Part shown: positions 7,584-15,031 of the stretch, piece after piece
Layout of the letters: each line of letters starts with the position of its first letter
How positions within the stretch are numbered: position 1 is the stretch's first letter
The notes under the pieces: model-generated
Database searches by the model: none
The model's input: the letters and a program-made list of their open reading frames with translations, nothing else
Told to the model about the DNA's origin: nothing
Translations under genes and position numbers: made by a program
DNA from: an uncultured Prochlorococcus sp.
GTDB taxonomy: Bacteria > Cyanobacteriota > Cyanobacteriia > PCC-6307 > Cyanobiaceae
Direction: 5' to 3'
Assembly: GCA_913041805.1 (NCBI GenBank)
Contig: CAJWIZ010000001.1
Coordinates: forward strand, 1 to 15,031
DNA: 15,031 bases

Positions 7584-8570
7584 TTAGGTGGCAGCAGGGT
7601 TTTCAATGATACCTGTTGGGACAGTTTCAAACATAACGGATGACAAATATCTCTCGGCCATGTCTGGCAGTACGACCACAATCGTTTTCCCCTTGAACTC
7701 GTCTTGCTCTGCAAGTCGCAGAGCAGCAGCAGCAGCAGCACCACAAGAAATACCGACTAGTAATCCTTCTTCTTGCGCTAATCGCAAAGCCATAGCTACT
7801 GATTCATCGTTAGTGACTTGTTCGACTCGGTCGACTACCGACAAATCAAGGTTCTTGGGTATAAAGCCTGCTCCGATTCCTTGGATTTTATGTGGCCCTG
7901 GCTTGAGTTCCTCTCCGTTGAGAGTTTGAGTGATAACAGGACTATGAGCTGGCTCCACTGCGACAGACAGGATGGATTTACCTTTTTCTTGCTTGATGTA
8001 GCGAGATACACCTGTAATGGTGCCACCAGTACCAACACCTGCCACTAGTGCGTCAATTTGACCATCACAGTCATCCCAGATTTCTGGACCTGTTGTCTTG
8101 AAATGAATTTCTGGGTTGGCTGGATTTTCGAATTGGCCAGGCATAAAGTATTTTTTGGGATCACTTTCAGCAATTTCTTTTGCTTTGGCAATTGCTCCAG
8201 GCATCCCTTTTGAGGCCTCTGTCAGAATTAATTCCGCTCCAAGCACAGCCATTACTCTTCGACGTTCTAATGACATCGATTCGGGCATTGTCAGGATGAG
8301 TTTGTAGCCTTTAGCAGCAGCAGTAAAAGCAAGAGCAATACCTGTGTTGCCTGAAGTTGGTTCAATAATGGTTTGATTTTTGCCTAGTGCGCCTCGCTTC
8401 TCGGCATCCCAAATCATGTTGGCTCCGATACGGCATTTAACGCTGTAAGCAGGGTTGCGACCTTCGATTTTGGCTAGAACTGTGGCTTTTGCGTTTTTTG
8501 TGACTGAATTCAGTCTGATCAAGGGGGTGTTGCCTATGGCGAGGCTGTTGTCTTCGTAAATTCTGGACAT
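7584..8570 (-). CDS. cysK: Cysteine synthase A (O-acetylserine sulfhydrylase)
   Basis: A 328-residue PLP enzyme that makes L-cysteine from O-acetylserine and sulfide. The PLP lysine is Lys45 ([14 protein letters not shown], close to the E. coli CysK form). The substrate loop TSGNTG is at 72-77, the phosphate-binding GTGGT at 180-184, and Ser275 (VGISCGAA), which contacts the PLP ring nitrogen, is present. GIGAGFIP at 231-238 is also typical. All key residues are intact and the length is normal. The ATG at 8570 has no clear Shine-Dalgarno. It lies 93 bases after the STR2-type cystathionine gamma-synthase gene on the same strand and may be the last gene of this sulfur amino-acid cluster or have its own promoter in the gap. 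An alanine-rich run at 278-283 comes from a GCA-type triplet repeat in the DNA and is conserved in character in the family. Confidence 0.96.
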   Translation of the reverse strand: MSRIYEDNSLAIGNTPLIRLNSVTKNAKATVLAKIEGRNPAYSVKCRIGANMIWDAEKRGALGKNQTIIEPTSGNTGIALAFTAAAKGYKLILTMPESMSLERRRVMAVLGAELILTEASKGMPGAIAKAKEIAESDPKKYFMPGQFENPANPEIHFKTTGPEIWDDCDGQIDALVAGVGTGGTITGVSRYIKQEKGKSILSVAVEPAHSPVITQTLNGEELKPGPHKIQGIGAGFIPKNLDLSVVDRVEQVTNDESVAMALRLAQEEGLLVGISCGAAAAAALRLAEQDEFKGKTIVVVLPDMAERYLSSVMFETVPTGIIENPAAT

Positions 8571-8663
8571 GCGAAGCTGTTAATCGATCTAATCATTAGC
8601 TGGAATTTAGTCCGAATGCATGATGCTGACTTGATGTGCAAACGATTTGGTGTGATTTGTATC

Positions 8664-10136
8664 TCAACTTTGCAAGGCTTTTTCAAAGCGAGCCCATAGC
8701 TTGTCAGGGTTTTCGAGCCCTACGGACACTCTTAATAAATCAGTGGGCACTCCACAATTTTGGGCCCAGGTTAATTCGTTGTAATGGGCTAAAAGAACAT
8801 ATGGACATGCCAAGGTAAAGCTAGTGCCTAAGCTTGGGCCTTTGCATACTTCAAGAGCATCATAAAAGTGTTTTGCTTTTGATAACCCTCCCTTTAATTT
8901 GAATGAAAGTAAACAGCCGTATCCTGCCCCTGGCCTCATTAAAGCTTTAAAGTTTGAACAGGATTCTGGATGCAGCACGTTTGATATTTGAGGGTGTACT
9001 TCAAGTCGAGCTTTGAGGGTTAGACATGCTTTATTTAGCTTTGAGAGCCGATCCTTGACATCACGGCTTGTCTTCTCCAATTCGATAGCATCTGCGTCTG
9101 AGAGTGGAGTTGGATCAGTTTCTGAGAGCAGTTGCCTTAGCTCTTGTTCCCATTGAGATTCAGGGCTAATGACCAAAGCTCCTGCAAGAATATCTCCTCT
9201 TCCTGCGAAGCTTTTAGTTAAAGAACTGAAAACCAGATCGGCGTATGGCAGAACATTGATATTTATTGCAGACCCAATAGTGTCATCTGCTATTACAAGG
9301 ATTCCACGCTCATGGGCAAGTTGAGATATGGCAGGCAAATCTATGCATTGCAACATTGGATTGCTTGGTAGCTCAACAATTACGGCGGAGGGCTTTTTCT
9401 TGTCCAGCACTTTCGCTATATGACCCGTGTCTGTTTCGAGAACAAGATCACTGCCTGCAAAAATTACTTGAGGGAGCTTCAGTACATCGACATAAGGGAA
9501 CCCTATTTGGAGTGTTGGCTTCTTGGGATTGAAGTTGGTTGTTATTTCTAACGCACTTGCAAGAGAAGCCATACCCGAAGGGTGCAATGTGACGTTGCTT
9601 GTTTGACAGGAATAGATCTTTGCTAATCGTTGAATCAAAGCAGAACGAGCACTCTCTCCAGCGATTTTTGATGGTGATTGCTCTGTATTAAGAGCTATCG
9701 CTGCCAAGCGAGATGATGCTCCAAGACCTGCATGTTGCCAAAATGCTTTCGCGGCAGGCGTTGCCTTTATGTCTGCTAATAGACAATGAAGGCCCAATAT
9801 TTCAGTAATGATTGTTTTACCGTTGATTTCTGAGTATTGGCAATGTTTTTTTGCTTTTTGGGCAGTTGAGAAACTTGGATAAGGCCAAGCACTCCATTCG
9901 GTTAGTCCTGTTGTCTCGATAGCTCTTTGGGCGACTTGAGAAACAAGAGGATTTAATCCAAAGCGTGGGTAAATTGCACGAAGTGCATTAAGTACGTAAG
10001 GATCTTTTTCTTCATATCCAACAACATCCTCCCAACGAGGTAAAGCTACTGATACAGCATGAGGACTATCAGGAAGTGGTTGGCCAAGGTCTTTGGCTCT
10101 CCAGCAAGGGTTGATGAGTAGGTTACGTGTGCTCAC
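8664..10136 (-). CDS. Cystathionine gamma-synthase-like PLP enzyme of fungal STR2 type
   Basis: A 490-residue Cys/Met-metabolism PLP enzyme, about 100 residues longer than the bacterial form next to it. The PLP lysine is Lys308 (SSLTKSFAGRGD), the ring-nitrogen aspartate is Asp284 (VIADDTIGS), the ring-contact loop is HPSGMAS (185-191), and the C-terminal arginine lies in LLRVSVGLEN. The N-terminus HAVSVALPRWEDVVGYEE (26-43) and the C-terminal CKGPSLGTSFTLACPYVLLA closely resemble, from memory, yeast STR2, a cystathionine gamma-synthase. YPRF at 56-59 may stand for the usual YxR phosphate-contact motif of a neighbouring subunit, with about 100 extra residues before the PLP loop. The start is GTG, overlapping the upstream TAG stop as TAGTG, so it is probably translationally coupled to the paralogue at 10136-11302. 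Likely role: joining cysteine with an activated homoserine in transsulfuration; substrate is inferred only. Confidence 0.82.
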   Translation of the reverse strand: MSTRNLLINPCWRAKDLGQPLPDSPHAVSVALPRWEDVVGYEEKDPYVLNALRAIYPRFGLNPLVSQVAQRAIETTGLTEWSAWPYPSFSTAQKAKKHCQYSEINGKTIITEILGLHCLLADIKATPAAKAFWQHAGLGASSRLAAIALNTEQSPSKIAGESARSALIQRLAKIYSCQTSNVTLHPSGMASLASALEITTNFNPKKPTLQIGFPYVDVLKLPQVIFAGSDLVLETDTGHIAKVLDKKKPSAVIVELPSNPMLQCIDLPAISQLAHERGILVIADDTIGSAININVLPYADLVFSSLTKSFAGRGDILAGALVISPESQWEQELRQLLSETDPTPLSDADAIELEKTSRDVKDRLSKLNKACLTLKARLEVHPQISNVLHPESCSNFKALMRPGAGYGCLLSFKLKGGLSKAKHFYDALEVCKGPSLGTSFTLACPYVLLAHYNELTWAQNCGVPTDLLRVSVGLENPDKLWARFEKALQS

Positions 10137-11302
10137 TAAAGTTGATTGAGTGCTTTATGGAGGTCATTATTCAAATCTTCAAGATCTTCACAACCGATTG
10201 AAAACCGTACGACTGAATCGGTGATACCAAGAAGGACTTTTACTTCAGACGGAACTGATGCATGTGTCATTGTTGCGGGATGGCAAATAAGACTTTCAAC
10301 TCCTCCAAGACTTTCAGCCATAGTGAAAAATTTCAAGCTTTTACAGAATGAATAGGTTTGATTTATATCTCCTTTAAGACTTGCAGTAATGATTGCACCA
10401 CCGGCCTTCATTTGACTTTTGGCTAAAGATTGTTGGGGGTGATCTGCTCTAAATGGGTAGCGAACCCAGTTAACAGAGTCGTGCATTGCGAGCTGATCTG
10501 CTAATGCTGTTGCATTGACAACTTGTCTCTCTAGTCGAAGGGACAGCGTCTTTACTCCTCTAGTGATTAACCAGCAATCAAATGGGGAAGGTTGTAATCC
10601 AAGACTTTTTTGAGCGAATATCATATTTTTGTGCCAAGTGGAATTGTTCGTACAGACAGCTCCTCCCAATGCATCTGAATGTCCATTGATGTATTTGGTT
10701 GTGCTTGTTAATGACAGAGTTGCACCTGCTTCAAGTGGACGCTGTAAAAGGGCAGTACAGAAAGTGTTATCTACGACTACTGGTATTTTGTGAGCATTGG
10801 CGACATCACAGATTCTCGATATATTTATCACCTTTAAAAGAGGGTTGGTTGGACTCTCTAACCAAATCATTGTTGGCCGTTCTTTTGTTATTACATCCAA
10901 TGAAGATGAATCAGTGAAATCCACCCATTTTGTATTTACTCCAAATTTCTTGAAAACTTGTTCAAATAATCTAACTGTGCACCCATAAAGATTTTCTTCG
11001 CATAGGACAAGGTCTCCAGCTTTAAGAGTCGCAACTATTGCTGTAATTGCGCTCACACCAGATCCAAAAACAGTTGCATATTTGCAGTCTTCTATTGAAG
11101 CCAAAACAGATTCCAGAATTCGAAAGTTGGGATTTCCTGATCTGGTGTAATCGAATCCTTCTAGGTTCCCATGGGCATATGTTGAGCTTGGAAATACTGG
11201 AGGCATAACCGTGCCTGTGTCGGGAGCAAAGCTTTGCCCATGATGAATGGAACGAGTGCTTGCTCCAGGTGCACGCAAATTGTTGAAGTTATTTGATGCC
11301 AA
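10136..11302 (-). CDS. Bacterial-type cystathionine gamma-synthase / gamma-lyase family enzyme
   Basis: A 388-residue PLP enzyme of normal length for the Cys/Met-metabolism family. The PLP lysine is Lys203 (STTKYINGHSD). Asp178 (VVVDNTF) binds the PLP ring nitrogen. Tyr52 and Arg54 of YTRSGNP contact the phosphate of the partner subunit, and Tyr106 (ENLYGCT) stacks on the cofactor. AESLGGVESLICHPATMTHAS near the C-terminus fits gamma-synthases and gamma-lyases rather than E. coli-type beta-lyase. Sequence alone does not separate MetB from a cystathionine lyase. With the STR2-type paralogue downstream and cysK beyond, one may make cystathionine and the other cleave it. The start is a TTG at 11302 with only a weak AAGAG upstream; another in-frame TTG lies at codon 9. 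The promoter must lie in 11303-11393, after the rpsD terminator. Confidence 0.88.
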   Translation of the reverse strand: MASNNFNNLRAPGASTRSIHHGQSFAPDTGTVMPPVFPSSTYAHGNLEGFDYTRSGNPNFRILESVLASIEDCKYATVFGSGVSAITAIVATLKAGDLVLCEENLYGCTVRLFEQVFKKFGVNTKWVDFTDSSSLDVITKERPTMIWLESPTNPLLKVINISRICDVANAHKIPVVVDNTFCTALLQRPLEAGATLSLTSTTKYINGHSDALGGAVCTNNSTWHKNMIFAQKSLGLQPSPFDCWLITRGVKTLSLRLERQVVNATALADQLAMHDSVNWVRYPFRADHPQQSLAKSQMKAGGAIITASLKGDINQTYSFCKSLKFFTMAESLGGVESLICHPATMTHASVPSEVKVLLGITDSVVRFSIGCEDLEDLNNDLHKALNQL

Positions 11303-11393
11303 AATTGCTCTTTGGAATTTAAATAGGCTATAGAGCCATATGAAAAAACTTGTTCATATTCCACATTTCGTCGTTTGCGGAAAGTTGTTAAAC

Positions 11394-11421
11394 AAAAAAG
11401 CCTCCTAAAATTAGGAGGCTT
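11394..11421 (-). terminator. Intrinsic terminator of rpsD
   Basis: On the minus strand a stem GCCTCCT/AGGAGGC (11413-11419 with 11400-11406), extended by A-T pairs on both sides, is followed at once by six T residues (complement of 11394-11399). It sits about 54 bases after the rpsD stop. The plus-strand side has no T-run, so it should act only on minus-strand transcripts. It separates rpsD from the sulfur amino-acid genes. Confidence 0.88.
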
Positions 11422-11475
11422 AAACTTAGTAGAAATACAGCTAAAAAACATACCAGCAGAATAGATCTGTGGTTT

Positions 11476-12084
11476 CTAAACTTTGCGTGAGTAGTATTCC
11501 ACTACCAGTAGTTCATTTATCTCGAGGGCAACCCATTCACGTTCACATCTTCCTGTGATCTTTGCTGACATTTTGGATTTGTCTAGCTCAAGATGTGGTG
11601 GAACATTGGCTAGGCCTGGAAACTCAAGATTGACTTCGGCAAGCTTTTTGCTTGCTTTACGTTCTCTGATCGCAACCACATCGCCTGGCTTGCATTGGTA
11701 GCTGGCAATGTCTAGAACACGTCCATTTACGGTTACATGTCCATGATTAACCAACTGTCTAGAACCTGGAACAGTAGGTCCGAAACCAAGGCGGAAACAA
11801 ACATTATCAAGCCTATTTTCTAAAAGCTTCAATAAGTTGGTTCCTGTGGATCCATCTTGAGCACGGGCCTTTTTGACATAGCGAACAAGCTGTCGTTCGG
11901 AAATGCCGTAGTTGAACCTTAATTTTTGTTTTTCTTCAAGTCGGATCGCATATTCAGAGCGCTTGCGACGGGCTTGGCCGTGCTGACCTGGCGGATGAGA
12001 CCTTTTTGCGGCCTTCCGGGTGAGACCTGGGAGGTCTCCCAAGCGCCGCGTGATCCTCAGTCGAGGTCCGCGGTATCGAGACAT
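11476..12084 (-). CDS. rpsD: 30S ribosomal protein S4
   Basis: A 202-residue primary 16S rRNA-binding protein of the small subunit, which nucleates assembly of the body domain. I started it at the ATG at 12084, giving [16 protein letters not shown], the standard cyanobacterial and plastid N-terminus; an in-frame extension of seven residues upstream is not conserved. The S4 N-terminal domain includes [17 protein letters not shown]. The S4 RNA-binding domain includes [17 protein letters not shown] and [17 protein letters not shown]. It ends VVEYYSRKV, as expected. It is a single-gene unit with its own terminator downstream and the divergent yidD 74 bases upstream. TATATT (complement of 12092-12097) lies so close to the ATG that a promoter using it as -10 would give a leaderless or nearly leaderless mRNA; this is only a suggestion. 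No Shine-Dalgarno is visible. Confidence 0.98.
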   Translation of the reverse strand: MSRYRGPRLRITRRLGDLPGLTRKAAKRSHPPGQHGQARRKRSEYAIRLEEKQKLRFNYGISERQLVRYVKKARAQDGSTGTNLLKLLENRLDNVCFRLGFGPTVPGSRQLVNHGHVTVNGRVLDIASYQCKPGDVVAIRERKASKKLAEVNLEFPGLANVPPHLELDKSKMSAKITGRCEREWVALEINELLVVEYYSRKV

Positions 12085-12158
12085 AAGACAAAATATAGAG
12101 GACATTCGCGACCTTGAGCGTCATGCTGGACTTAATAAGGCCCAGGTAACGCTGCACG

Positions 12159-12425
12159 ATGCACGAACCACATACTCTATATCTCAGCATTCGAGAAAGG
12201 CTGAATTCCTCATTAGGGGCGATCCTTTTGGCATTGATTCGGTTCTATCAACTGTGGATCTCTCCTGTTTTTGGGCCAAGATGCCGTTTTATTCCAAGCT
12301 GCAGTGCATATGGGGCTGAAGCCATAACTCGTCATGGGCCTTGGAAGGGTGGTTGGCTCACCTTGAAAAGGCTTTCAAGGTGCCACCCTTTTACCCCTTG
12401 TGGTTGTGATCCTGTTCCAGATTAA
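12159..12425 (+). CDS. yidD: YidD, membrane protein insertion efficiency factor
   Basis: An 88-residue YidD (DUF37) protein, a small membrane-associated factor that helps YidC-dependent insertion of inner membrane proteins. An amphipathic or hydrophobic helix at about 19-36 ([18 protein letters not shown]) is followed by the family signature: [10 protein letters not shown] at 42-51, [12 protein letters not shown] at 54-65, RLSRCHPF at 71-78 and GCDPVP at the end. The conserved cysteines are Cys42, Cys48 and Cys75; Cys81 and Cys83 are extra. The ATG start at 12159 has no good Shine-Dalgarno, and the first 15 residues are not clearly conserved, so the real start could be a little later. It is divergent from rpsD and overlaps the next gene through TAATG, so it leads a coupled run. 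In many bacteria yidD sits beside rnpA and yidC, but not here. Confidence 0.95.
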   Translation: MHEPHTLYLSIRERLNSSLGAILLALIRFYQLWISPVFGPRCRFIPSCSAYGAEAITRHGPWKGGWLTLKRLSRCHPFTPCGCDPVPD

Positions 12426-12736
12426 TGAGTTCTAATTTTTTATATCTTTATAGCCGTCAGGGCTGTTGCCTTTGTGAGGGACTTGAACAACGCTTGAGAG
12501 GTCTCCCCTTGCACCAGCTAGAACCTCCTGTGCAGCTCCGAGTAGTTGATATCGATGCTGTGGATACCCCTAAAAAAATAAAAATTCTTTATGACATGCA
12601 AGTTCCTGTGATCCTTGTAGGGACAAATGATTTTCAAGAGATGATTGAATTGCCTCGAGTCTCCCCAAGATTGAATAACGACGCGTTGTTCCAATGGCTA
12701 CAAAGGATTTTGATTAAAAGCATTGCTTCGGATTAG
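12425..12736 (+). CDS. Glutaredoxin-like thioredoxin-fold protein
   Basis: A 103-residue small thioredoxin-fold protein of the glutaredoxin-like DUF836 type. The N-terminal strand FLYLYSRQG leads into a CxxC site, Cys14-Cys15-Leu16-Cys17 (GCCLCE), at the start of helix 1. The cis-proline loop is VPVILVG (about residues 61-67), followed by ELPRVSP. This fits a soluble thiol-disulfide protein, but its substrate is unknown. Cys15, inside the CxxC pair, is unusual for classical glutaredoxins, which prefer CPYC. Translation begins at an ATG that overlaps the yidD stop codon (TAATG), so the two are probably coupled. The stop is 13 bases before the preferred murE start. Confidence is good for the fold and low for any specific role. 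Confidence 0.8.
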   Translation: MSSNFLYLYSRQGCCLCEGLEQRLRGLPLHQLEPPVQLRVVDIDAVDTPKKIKILYDMQVPVILVGTNDFQEMIELPRVSPRLNNDALFQWLQRILIKSIASD

Positions 12737-12749
12737 ATCAGTAGCTTTT

Positions 12750-14276
12750 ATGGGTATTTACGAGCCAAAAAGACTTCATTCAATTCTGCGATCCGTAGGT
12801 TTGAAAGTCCCTATCGGATTAGCGAATCCTTTGATTCAAAGCATTACCTGTGATTCTCGATGTGTGGAAGCAAGCAGTTTGTTCCTTGGTCTACCTGGAC
12901 AGACTGTTGATGGAGGTGAATTTTGGCCTCAGGCTTTAGTTGCCGGAGCAGTTGGAGCGGTTATTAGTACAAAGGCCGCGAAGTTGAGACCCCCTTCTCC
13001 GGACGATGTGGTCGTTATTGTGCCTGAGCCAGTAGCTCATTGGATTGGAGAATTGGCTGCAGCTTTTTGGGGTCATCCGTCTTTGAGAATTGCTTTGATA
13101 GGAGTGACTGGAACGAATGGAAAAACTACAGTCACCCATTTGATAGAGCATCTCTCTGCATTTACAGGTAAATCTTCAGCTCTTTTTGGAACATTGGCGA
13201 ATAGATGGCCTTCTCATAGTGAAATTTCTACTCATACAACTGCCTTTGCAGATGTTCTACAGGCTCAATTGGCAGCAGCTGTTGAGGCAGGTGCTCGTTT
13301 AGGGGCTATGGAGGTTAGCTCTCATGCTCTTGCTCAGAAACGAGTGGCTGGATGTCACTTCGCAGGGGCGATATTTACTAATTTGACCCAGGATCATCTT
13401 GATTATCACTTGTCTATGGATGACTATTTTGAGTCAAAGGCAAGTTTGTTTAGAGCACCGTTGTTTAGCTCTGAAACATCTAAAGCTGTGGTGAATATTG
13501 ATGACGAATGGGGGGAGCGACTTGCTAAGGAATTAGGGGATCAATGTTGGCGTAGTTCATTGGTTCTTAATCCTTTGATGGCAGAGTTAAGCATTTCTGA
13601 TGTAGAGGTCACCCCAGATGGGGTTAAGGGCCTGTTGCATAGTCCAGTGGGTCAAGGCAGATTTGTCTCGCCCTTGGTTGGTCGCTTTAACTTGATGAAC
13701 CTTCTTCAGGCTGTTGGGGTACTCATTCAACAGGGTATTCCATTGAATGAGTTGTTGGCAGGGATTATGGACTTCCCTGGTGTCCCTGGACGAATGGAGA
13801 GAGTGGGCGTCAAAGATGCTTCTGAGCAATTGCCTTTGGTAATTGTTGATTATGCCCACACTCCTGATGGGTTAAAGAATGCTCTGATAGCTGCTCGACC
13901 ATTTGTAAAAGGTGATCTGGTTTGTGTCTTTGGTTGTGGAGGTGATAGAGATCGGGGTAAACGTCCTCAAATGGGTTCCATTGCCTCACAATTAGCTGAT
14001 CGCTTAGTCGTGACATCTGATAATCCACGCACAGAAGACCCGACAGCAATTCTTAGAGACGTGTTGACTGGTATAGCTCATCAGAATTATGTAACTGTTG
14101 AAGTAGATAGAGAGATGGCTATTGATATTGCTATCTCTGAAGCATCACCCGATGATGTTGTTCTTATTGCGGGGAAGGGGCATGAGGATTATCAGATCCT
14201 GGGTGTAGAAAAAATCCATTTTGATGACCGCGAACAAGCTCTACAAGCGCTTACGAGAAAAATGTTGGGGAGTTAA
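12750..14276 (+). CDS. murE: MurE, UDP-MurNAc-tripeptide synthetase (meso-diaminopimelate adding)
   Basis: A 508-residue Mur ligase that adds the third amino acid of the peptidoglycan stem peptide in the cytoplasm using ATP. The UDP-binding N-terminal domain includes [19 protein letters not shown]. The ATP loop GTNGKTT is at 121-127. The central domain has [11 protein letters not shown] and a nearby YFESKASLF, with the lysine that is carbamylated in this family. The C-terminal domain has [25 protein letters not shown] and [12 protein letters not shown] at 424-427 selects meso-diaminopimelate rather than lysine, as expected for cyanobacteria. I started at the ATG at 12750, 13 bases after the glutaredoxin-like stop. 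A TTG at 12723 would overlap that gene and add nine unconserved residues. It ends 10 bases from the convergent aminotransferase stop. Confidence 0.97.
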   Translation: MGIYEPKRLHSILRSVGLKVPIGLANPLIQSITCDSRCVEASSLFLGLPGQTVDGGEFWPQALVAGAVGAVISTKAAKLRPPSPDDVVVIVPEPVAHWIGELAAAFWGHPSLRIALIGVTGTNGKTTVTHLIEHLSAFTGKSSALFGTLANRWPSHSEISTHTTAFADVLQAQLAAAVEAGARLGAMEVSSHALAQKRVAGCHFAGAIFTNLTQDHLDYHLSMDDYFESKASLFRAPLFSSETSKAVVNIDDEWGERLAKELGDQCWRSSLVLNPLMAELSISDVEVTPDGVKGLLHSPVGQGRFVSPLVGRFNLMNLLQAVGVLIQQGIPLNELLAGIMDFPGVPGRMERVGVKDASEQLPLVIVDYAHTPDGLKNALIAARPFVKGDLVCVFGCGGDRDRGKRPQMGSIASQLADRLVVTSDNPRTEDPTAILRDVLTGIAHQNYVTVEVDREMAIDIAISEASPDDVVLIAGKGHEDYQILGVEKIHFDDREQALQALTRKMLGS

Positions 14277-14286
14277 AAGATCAAGA

Positions 14287-15031
14287 TCATTGTGTGTTGG
14301 CTAATTCTTTAATAGCTTGATTGAGCATTTGGACTTCTTCTGACTTACTTGTGACATGAAAACAAGCTCTTAGACAAGCGGGATCTTCTAAATCTCTAAT
14401 CCAAATGCCTCGCTGCCCTAAAAGTTTGACGATTTCCTTCGGTGATGTTTTTTGTTTGAGGGTGAAACTGACTAACCCTGCAGGTGGAGGTCCTTTAAGA
14501 ATGGATCCTGCGCCTTCTAAGTGTTGGAGGTTGGTCCAAAATTGTGAGCTCCACGTTTGAATAGCCTTAAGCCTCTCTATGTCTGAATTTTGGCTCGTAA
14601 GTAAGTTTAGAGAACACCTTAGCCCTGCAAGAAGAGGAATACATGAGGTCGCCACTTCATAACGTCTACCATCCATATGAAAAGGCTCAGCAGTTTTTTC
14701 TTTTATATGCCCTTCATTTTTAAGACTGCGCCATCCAATTAAAGTTGGATTCGCTTCTTCTAGAACTCTTTCAGAAGTGATAACAGCACCTAAACCTTCA
14801 GGTCCGCAAGCCCATTTGTGCCCTGTAAAAGCATATATATCGGCCTTGGCAGCAGCGCCTTTGATTGGAATTTGTCCAAAACTTTGTGCTGCATCGACAA
14901 GTAGATAGGGTTTGCTTGGATGATTAGAAATCCTTTCTGCTACTGCAGAGATAGACATAATTTGTCCTGTATTCCACAGAATGTGAGAAAGAACAACTAG
15001 TTTTGTCTTGGCTTGTAATTTGTCTTCTAGA
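14287..15031 (-). CDS. Class V aminotransferase, probably L-cysteine/cystine C-S lyase (5' end outside window)
   Basis: A PLP enzyme whose N-terminal part lies beyond the right edge. The frame stays open to the end of the window and adds VVLSHILWNTGQIM before the first internal ATG at 14958, so that ATG is not the start. About 248 residues are visible. DAAQSFGQIP holds the aspartate that binds the PLP ring, and FTGHKWACGPEGLGAV holds the PLP lysine (codon 14815-14817). The C-terminal domain reads WIRDLEDPACLRACFHVTSKSEEV. SufS/IscS desulfurases carry a catalytic cysteine in a mobile loop (for example RxGHHC), which I do not see. The WNTGQIM and GHKW(x)CGPEG patterns are closer to C-DES of Synechocystis, which splits cystine to pyruvate, ammonia and a persulfide. 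The class is sure; the exact substrate is inferred. Confidence 0.82.
   Translation of the reverse strand, partial: LEDKLQAKTKLVVLSHILWNTGQIMSISAVAERISNHPSKPYLLVDAAQSFGQIPIKGAAAKADIYAFTGHKWACGPEGLGAVITSERVLEEANPTLIGWRSLKNEGHIKEKTAEPFHMDGRRYEVATSCIPLLAGLRCSLNLLTSQNSDIERLKAIQTWSSQFWTNLQHLEGAGSILKGPPPAGLVSFTLKQKTSPKEIVKLLGQRGIWIRDLEDPACLRACFHVTSKSEEVQMLNQAIKELANTQ

Noticed and set aside
7718..7742. GCA-type triplet repeat inside cysK
   Set aside because: It encodes the Ala-rich helix after VGISCGAA, where other CysK proteins are also small-residue rich; short repeats of this kind are expected from codon choice.
11400..11419. The stem of the rpsD terminator contains a perfect AGGAGG and its complement, suggesting a ribosome-binding switch
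   Set aside because: The following T-run and position after rpsD fit a plain terminator, and no start codon follows at a suitable distance.
12020..12319. Open frame on the plus strand spanning the rpsD 5' end and yidD
   Set aside because: It overlaps two well-supported genes in other frames and its translation matches no pattern I recognise.
12723..12749. TTG start for murE that would overlap the glutaredoxin-like gene
   Set aside because: The added nine residues look unconserved and an ATG at 12750 gives a normal MurE N-terminus.
1..15031. Search for CRISPR arrays, tRNA genes, insertion sequences, phage or defence genes
   Set aside because: No regularly spaced repeats, cloverleaf-like segments, transposase motifs or defence domains were seen; nearly all DNA is covered by core genes.

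Overview
This is ordinary, densely packed bacterial core genome, most likely from a marine picocyanobacterium (Prochlorococcus or a close Synechococcus relative). The reasons are a chloroplast-like pyruvate dehydrogenase E2 with a DHRVIYGAD active-site motif, a long light-repressed-type Hpf/LrtA, a cyanobacterial acyl-ACP/CoA synthetase, a YlqD-family protein, a C-DES-like cysteine/cystine lyase, very short intergenic gaps and few Shine-Dalgarno sequences. GC is roughly the low-to-mid 40s (counted by eye on a few lines), between the AT-rich and GC-rich Prochlorococcus groups, so I do not name a strain. I saw no tRNA, rRNA, CRISPR array, insertion sequence, phage gene or gene-free stretch over 300 bases.

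Layout: (1) 1-1676, minus strand, a tight operon hpf (ribosome hibernation) > deoC-like > recO (cut by the window edge), with a TAATG stop/start overlap between the last two. (2) 1659-6423, plus strand: lipB, a long-chain acyl-CoA/ACP synthetase, a YlqD-family coiled-coil protein and pdhC. LipB attaches the octanoyl precursor of lipoate, and PdhC carries a lipoyl domain, so maker and user of this modification lie close together. (3) queA (plus) meets cysK (minus) tail to tail with 10 bases between stops. (4) 7584-11302, minus strand, a sulfur amino-acid cluster: a bacterial-type cystathionine gamma-synthase/lyase, a second larger paralogue of the fungal STR2 type, then cysK. (5) rpsD (minus) with its own intrinsic terminator. 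(6) Divergent from rpsD, a coupled plus-strand run yidD > glutaredoxin-like > murE (meso-diaminopimelate type). (7) At the right edge, a 5'-truncated class V aminotransferase on the minus strand, probably a cysteine/cystine C-S lyase, again tail to tail with murE at 10 bases.

I found no new multi-gene system. The points most worth a second look are the DeoC-like protein, whose Schiff-base lysine is replaced by glutamine; the fungal-STR2-like cystathionine gamma-synthase paralogue, with about 100 residues inserted between its conserved YxR and PLP-loop motifs; the nested inverted repeat just upstream of pdhC; and the head-to-head overlap of hpf and lipB.
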